NCBI GenBank assembly: GCA_024635815.1 | Contig: JAGXIG010000105.1 | Span: 1-15,585 of the forward strand | Length of the DNA: 15,585 bases | DNA from: Salegentibacter sp. | GTDB taxonomy: Bacteria > Bacteroidota > Bacteroidia > Flavobacteriales > Flavobacteriaceae | Reading direction: 5' to 3' | Shown: one piece after another, positions 14,218 through 15,585 of the stretch | Position numbering within the stretch: position 1 is the stretch's first letter | Layout: the number at the start of each line of letters is the position of its first letter | Position numbers and translations under genes: made by a program | Notes under the pieces: model-generated | Database searches by the model: none | Seen by the model: only the letters and a program-made list of their open reading frames with translations | Told to the model about the DNA's origin: nothing

Positions 14218-14829
14218 TTAACCCTGTGGTTCGGCTTCAGAAAGCTTCTGAGGAATCATATCTTTTATCACTCCAATTCTCTCCTTCAGAGTTTCCTTGT
14301 CTCCTTCACTGGTACGGGAATCATTATATCTGGCCTCCATCTCTGTGAAGCTAGTACCAAATAATCGCTGTGCTTCCCTATCTCTAAGTTGGTTATATGC
14401 CGCTACAAGTTCATTTTGTACAGCGATGTACGTTCCATACTCAGTTCCTCTGTTATTTACCAAAGAAATAATAGCTTTCGTTGGGTTAACAGATGAACTT
14501 GGGTCTCCGGCTCCCTGGCAGAAATCACAAGCTTCACCACCTGTTCCTCCACCATTGTCAAGAAATTCTACAGCTGCCTGTCTTAATTCCCCAATCTCCA
14601 TCTCCTCATCTTCTACAAGTAATTGATTGTTTGCATTAACCAATACCTGGAAGATATTTCGCTCTTTAATTACCGGCGGATCTTGCTCTTCAGGCTGCCA
14701 TTCCGGCAACTTCCTGCTAATCCCGCTATCTGTCTCAATGGTTGTTGTAACCAAAAAGAAGATTAGAAGCAAGAAAGCAATATCGGCCATAGAACCGGCA
14801 TTAACTTCTGGTGCTGATCTTCTTGCCAT
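14218..14829 (-). CDS. exbD: ExbD/TolR-family biopolymer transport protein with CxxC insertion (first copy)
   Basis: 203-aa protein of the ExbD/TolR family. The N-terminal segment SMADIAFLLLIFFLVTTT (about 13-30) is the single transmembrane helix with the proton-binding Asp16. A periplasmic domain follows. It is longer than ordinary ExbD (about 140 aa), partly because of a glycine-rich insertion at about 92-115 that contains Cys101 and Cys104 (ACDFCQGAGDP), and partly because of a helical C-terminal tail. The segment KAIISLVNNRGTEYGTYIAVQNEL resembles the usual ExbD periplasmic fold. The gene starts 4 bases after the 145-aa membrane protein's stop and leads to the second exbD 36 bases on, so all belong to one operon with exbB. 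The CxxC could form a disulfide or bind metal or heme; heme would need CxxCH, which is absent. Confidence 0.93.
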   Translation of the reverse strand: MARRSAPEVNAGSMADIAFLLLIFFLVTTTIETDSGISRKLPEWQPEEQDPPVIKERNIFQVLVNANNQLLVEDEEMEIGELRQAAVEFLDNGGGTGGEACDFCQGAGDPSSSVNPTKAIISLVNNRGTEYGTYIAVQNELVAAYNQLRDREAQRLFGTSFTEMEARYNDSRTSEGDKETLKERIGVIKDMIPQKLSEAEPQG

Positions 14830-14833
14830 ATTA

Positions 14834-15271
14834 TTACTTTGTTAATTTTTTAATTCCTGAAATTAGCATTGCTAAAATAGCAATACCTGCAAGAATGTAG
14901 AAAGTTACTAAACCTGCACTTACCCAATGAGCCGCACTGGCTGAAAGAATATCTCCATCTTTTAGAGTCATTTCAGTTCCATCAGTTACAAGATAAGCAA
15001 TTACAATAACTACTATAAATGAACCAACAGCAATAAGCGTGTTTTTTATATTTCCTTTAAACAGGCCTTTTATCACGAAGATAGCAACCAATGCAATAAC
15101 AATCAACAATACTAAATATGCTACGTACATAAATGGATTGAGGAGACTGGATTGCAAATCGGCCGAGGCCTCTATAGCATCACCGTCTTCGGCTAGTATC
15201 CTACCAAGAAGGATAAGACCTATAACGCCTATAACGATTGATACATATTTTAATATTTTATGTAAAGTCAT
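14834..15271 (-). CDS. Uncharacterised four-helix membrane protein of the exbB-exbD operon
   Basis: 145-aa protein I cannot assign to a named family. It shows four hydrophobic helices at about residues 5-24, 47-67, 76-95 and 115-138. A short polar loop (EDGDAIEASADLQ) lies between the first two, and a second acidic loop (TDGTEMTLKDGD) between the last two. The tail is basic (KKLTK), so both termini are probably cytoplasmic. It starts 14 bases after the exbB stop and ends 4 bases before the first exbD ATG, so it is tightly embedded in the energy-transduction operon. I recall similar small membrane genes in this position in other flavobacteria, which would support a conserved role such as an accessory subunit of the ExbB-ExbD complex. 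That role is inference only. Confidence 0.8.
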   Translation of the reverse strand: MTLHKILKYVSIVIGVIGLILLGRILAEDGDAIEASADLQSSLLNPFMYVAYLVLLIVIALVAIFVIKGLFKGNIKNTLIAVGSFIVVIVIAYLVTDGTEMTLKDGDILSASAAHWVSAGLVTFYILAGIAILAMLISGIKKLTK

Positions 15272-15285
15272 AATTTAATCTGGTC

Positions 15286-15585
15286 TTAGATTCTTTTTTT
15301 GTTTTTGTAAGCTACCAACATATCGATAAGGGTGATAGAAGCATCTTCCATATCGTTTACAATACTATCTATCTTAGCGATGATATAGTTGTAAAATATT
15401 TGAAGAATAATAGCTACGATCAAACCAAATACGGTTGTAAGAAGTGCCACTTTAATACCTCCGGCTACAAGAGATGGTTGCATATCACCAGCAGCTTCAA
15501 TTCTATCGAAGGCGGTAATCATACCAATTACAGTACCCATGAAACCAAGCATAGGAGCAATAGCGATAAATAAAGACAACCAGGA
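15286..15585 (-). CDS. exbB: ExbB/TolQ/MotA-family proton channel protein, 5' end outside window
   Basis: C-terminal 99 residues of an ExbB/TolQ-type inner-membrane protein. The frame is open through the right edge, where the sequence reads WLSLFIAIAPMLGFMGTVIG; the start lies beyond the window and no start is called. This segment matches the ExbB consensus before its second helix (APxLGxxGTVxGM). The next helix contains VALLTTVFGLIVAIILQIFYNYI, with the two conserved threonines (TT) lining the proton pathway. The family forms pentamers that hold an ExbD dimer in the central pore. It is the first gene of the operon that continues with the 145-aa membrane protein and two ExbD proteins. TolQ and MotA-like annotations are equivalent at this resolution; paired exbD genes favour ExbB/TolQ over flagellar MotA. 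Confidence 0.92.
   Translation of the reverse strand, partial: SWLSLFIAIAPMLGFMGTVIGMITAFDRIEAAGDMQPSLVAGGIKVALLTTVFGLIVAIILQIFYNYIIAKIDSIVNDMEDASITLIDMLVAYKNKKRI

Noticed and set aside
14518..14529. Cytochrome c heme-binding motif in ExbD
   Set aside because: The sequence is CxxC followed by Gln, not His, so it is not a CxxCH heme site.
14297..14845. Plus-strand open frames opposite the first exbD
   Set aside because: The minus-strand ExbD reading has the conserved helix and Asp and fits the operon spacing; the plus-strand frames are serine/leucine-rich shadows.

Overview
The window looks like chromosomal DNA of a marine-type Flavobacteriaceae (Bacteroidota) bacterium, in the neighbourhood of Gramella/Salegentibacter/Zunongwangia. 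The evidence is the AT-rich sequence, the lack of strong Shine-Dalgarno sites, promoters with the Bacteroidota -7 signature TAnnTTTG, and lineage-typical proteins: a DUF5686 outer-membrane protein with a carboxypeptidase-like N-terminal domain, a PorT/SprT-like barrel, and paired ExbD proteins. The genus is an inference. Nothing here looks like a phage, plasmid, island or CRISPR locus.

Left part (1-2800): the 3' end of a ferritin gene (+) converges on a membrane zinc metallopeptidase gene (-) across a bidirectional terminator. The metallopeptidase diverges from the pyrH-frr pair (UMP kinase, ribosome recycling factor) across a 217-base region with a recognisable -7 box for each direction.

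Middle (2800-9700): after frr comes a 137-bp non-coding repeat element with imperfect terminal inverted repeats. Next are a DUF5686/carboxypeptidase-like outer-membrane protein, an RND/MMPL-type exporter, and asnS with a near-perfect Bacteroidota promoter and a strong terminator. A second, partial copy of the repeat element, in the opposite orientation, follows asnS.

Right part (9700-15585): an RluA-family pseudouridine synthase with a TTG start, then rpoN (sigma-54) with a translationally coupled polytopic membrane protein that carries PAP2-like residues. On the opposite strand an energy-transduction cluster runs leftwards: exbB/tolQ (cut by the window edge), a 145-aa four-helix membrane protein, exbD, exbD, a terminator-like hairpin, and a PorT/SprT-like outer-membrane protein whose stop overlaps the membrane gene's stop. 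ExbB plus two ExbD proteins should form a proton-driven inner-membrane motor. Its closeness to the PorT-like gene is suggestive, but functional coupling is not shown.

Most of the window is ordinary core genome. The least explained material is non-coding: two families of short intergenic repeats. One has a CGTCATCC...GGAT stem in three versions. The other is GGCAAGCC, then TTAAA, then an odd palindrome whose arms change together between copies. Among the proteins, the main curiosities are a CxxC pair inserted in one ExbD and the uncharacterised 145-aa protein. I did not find a convincing new multi-gene defence, secretion or biosynthetic system.
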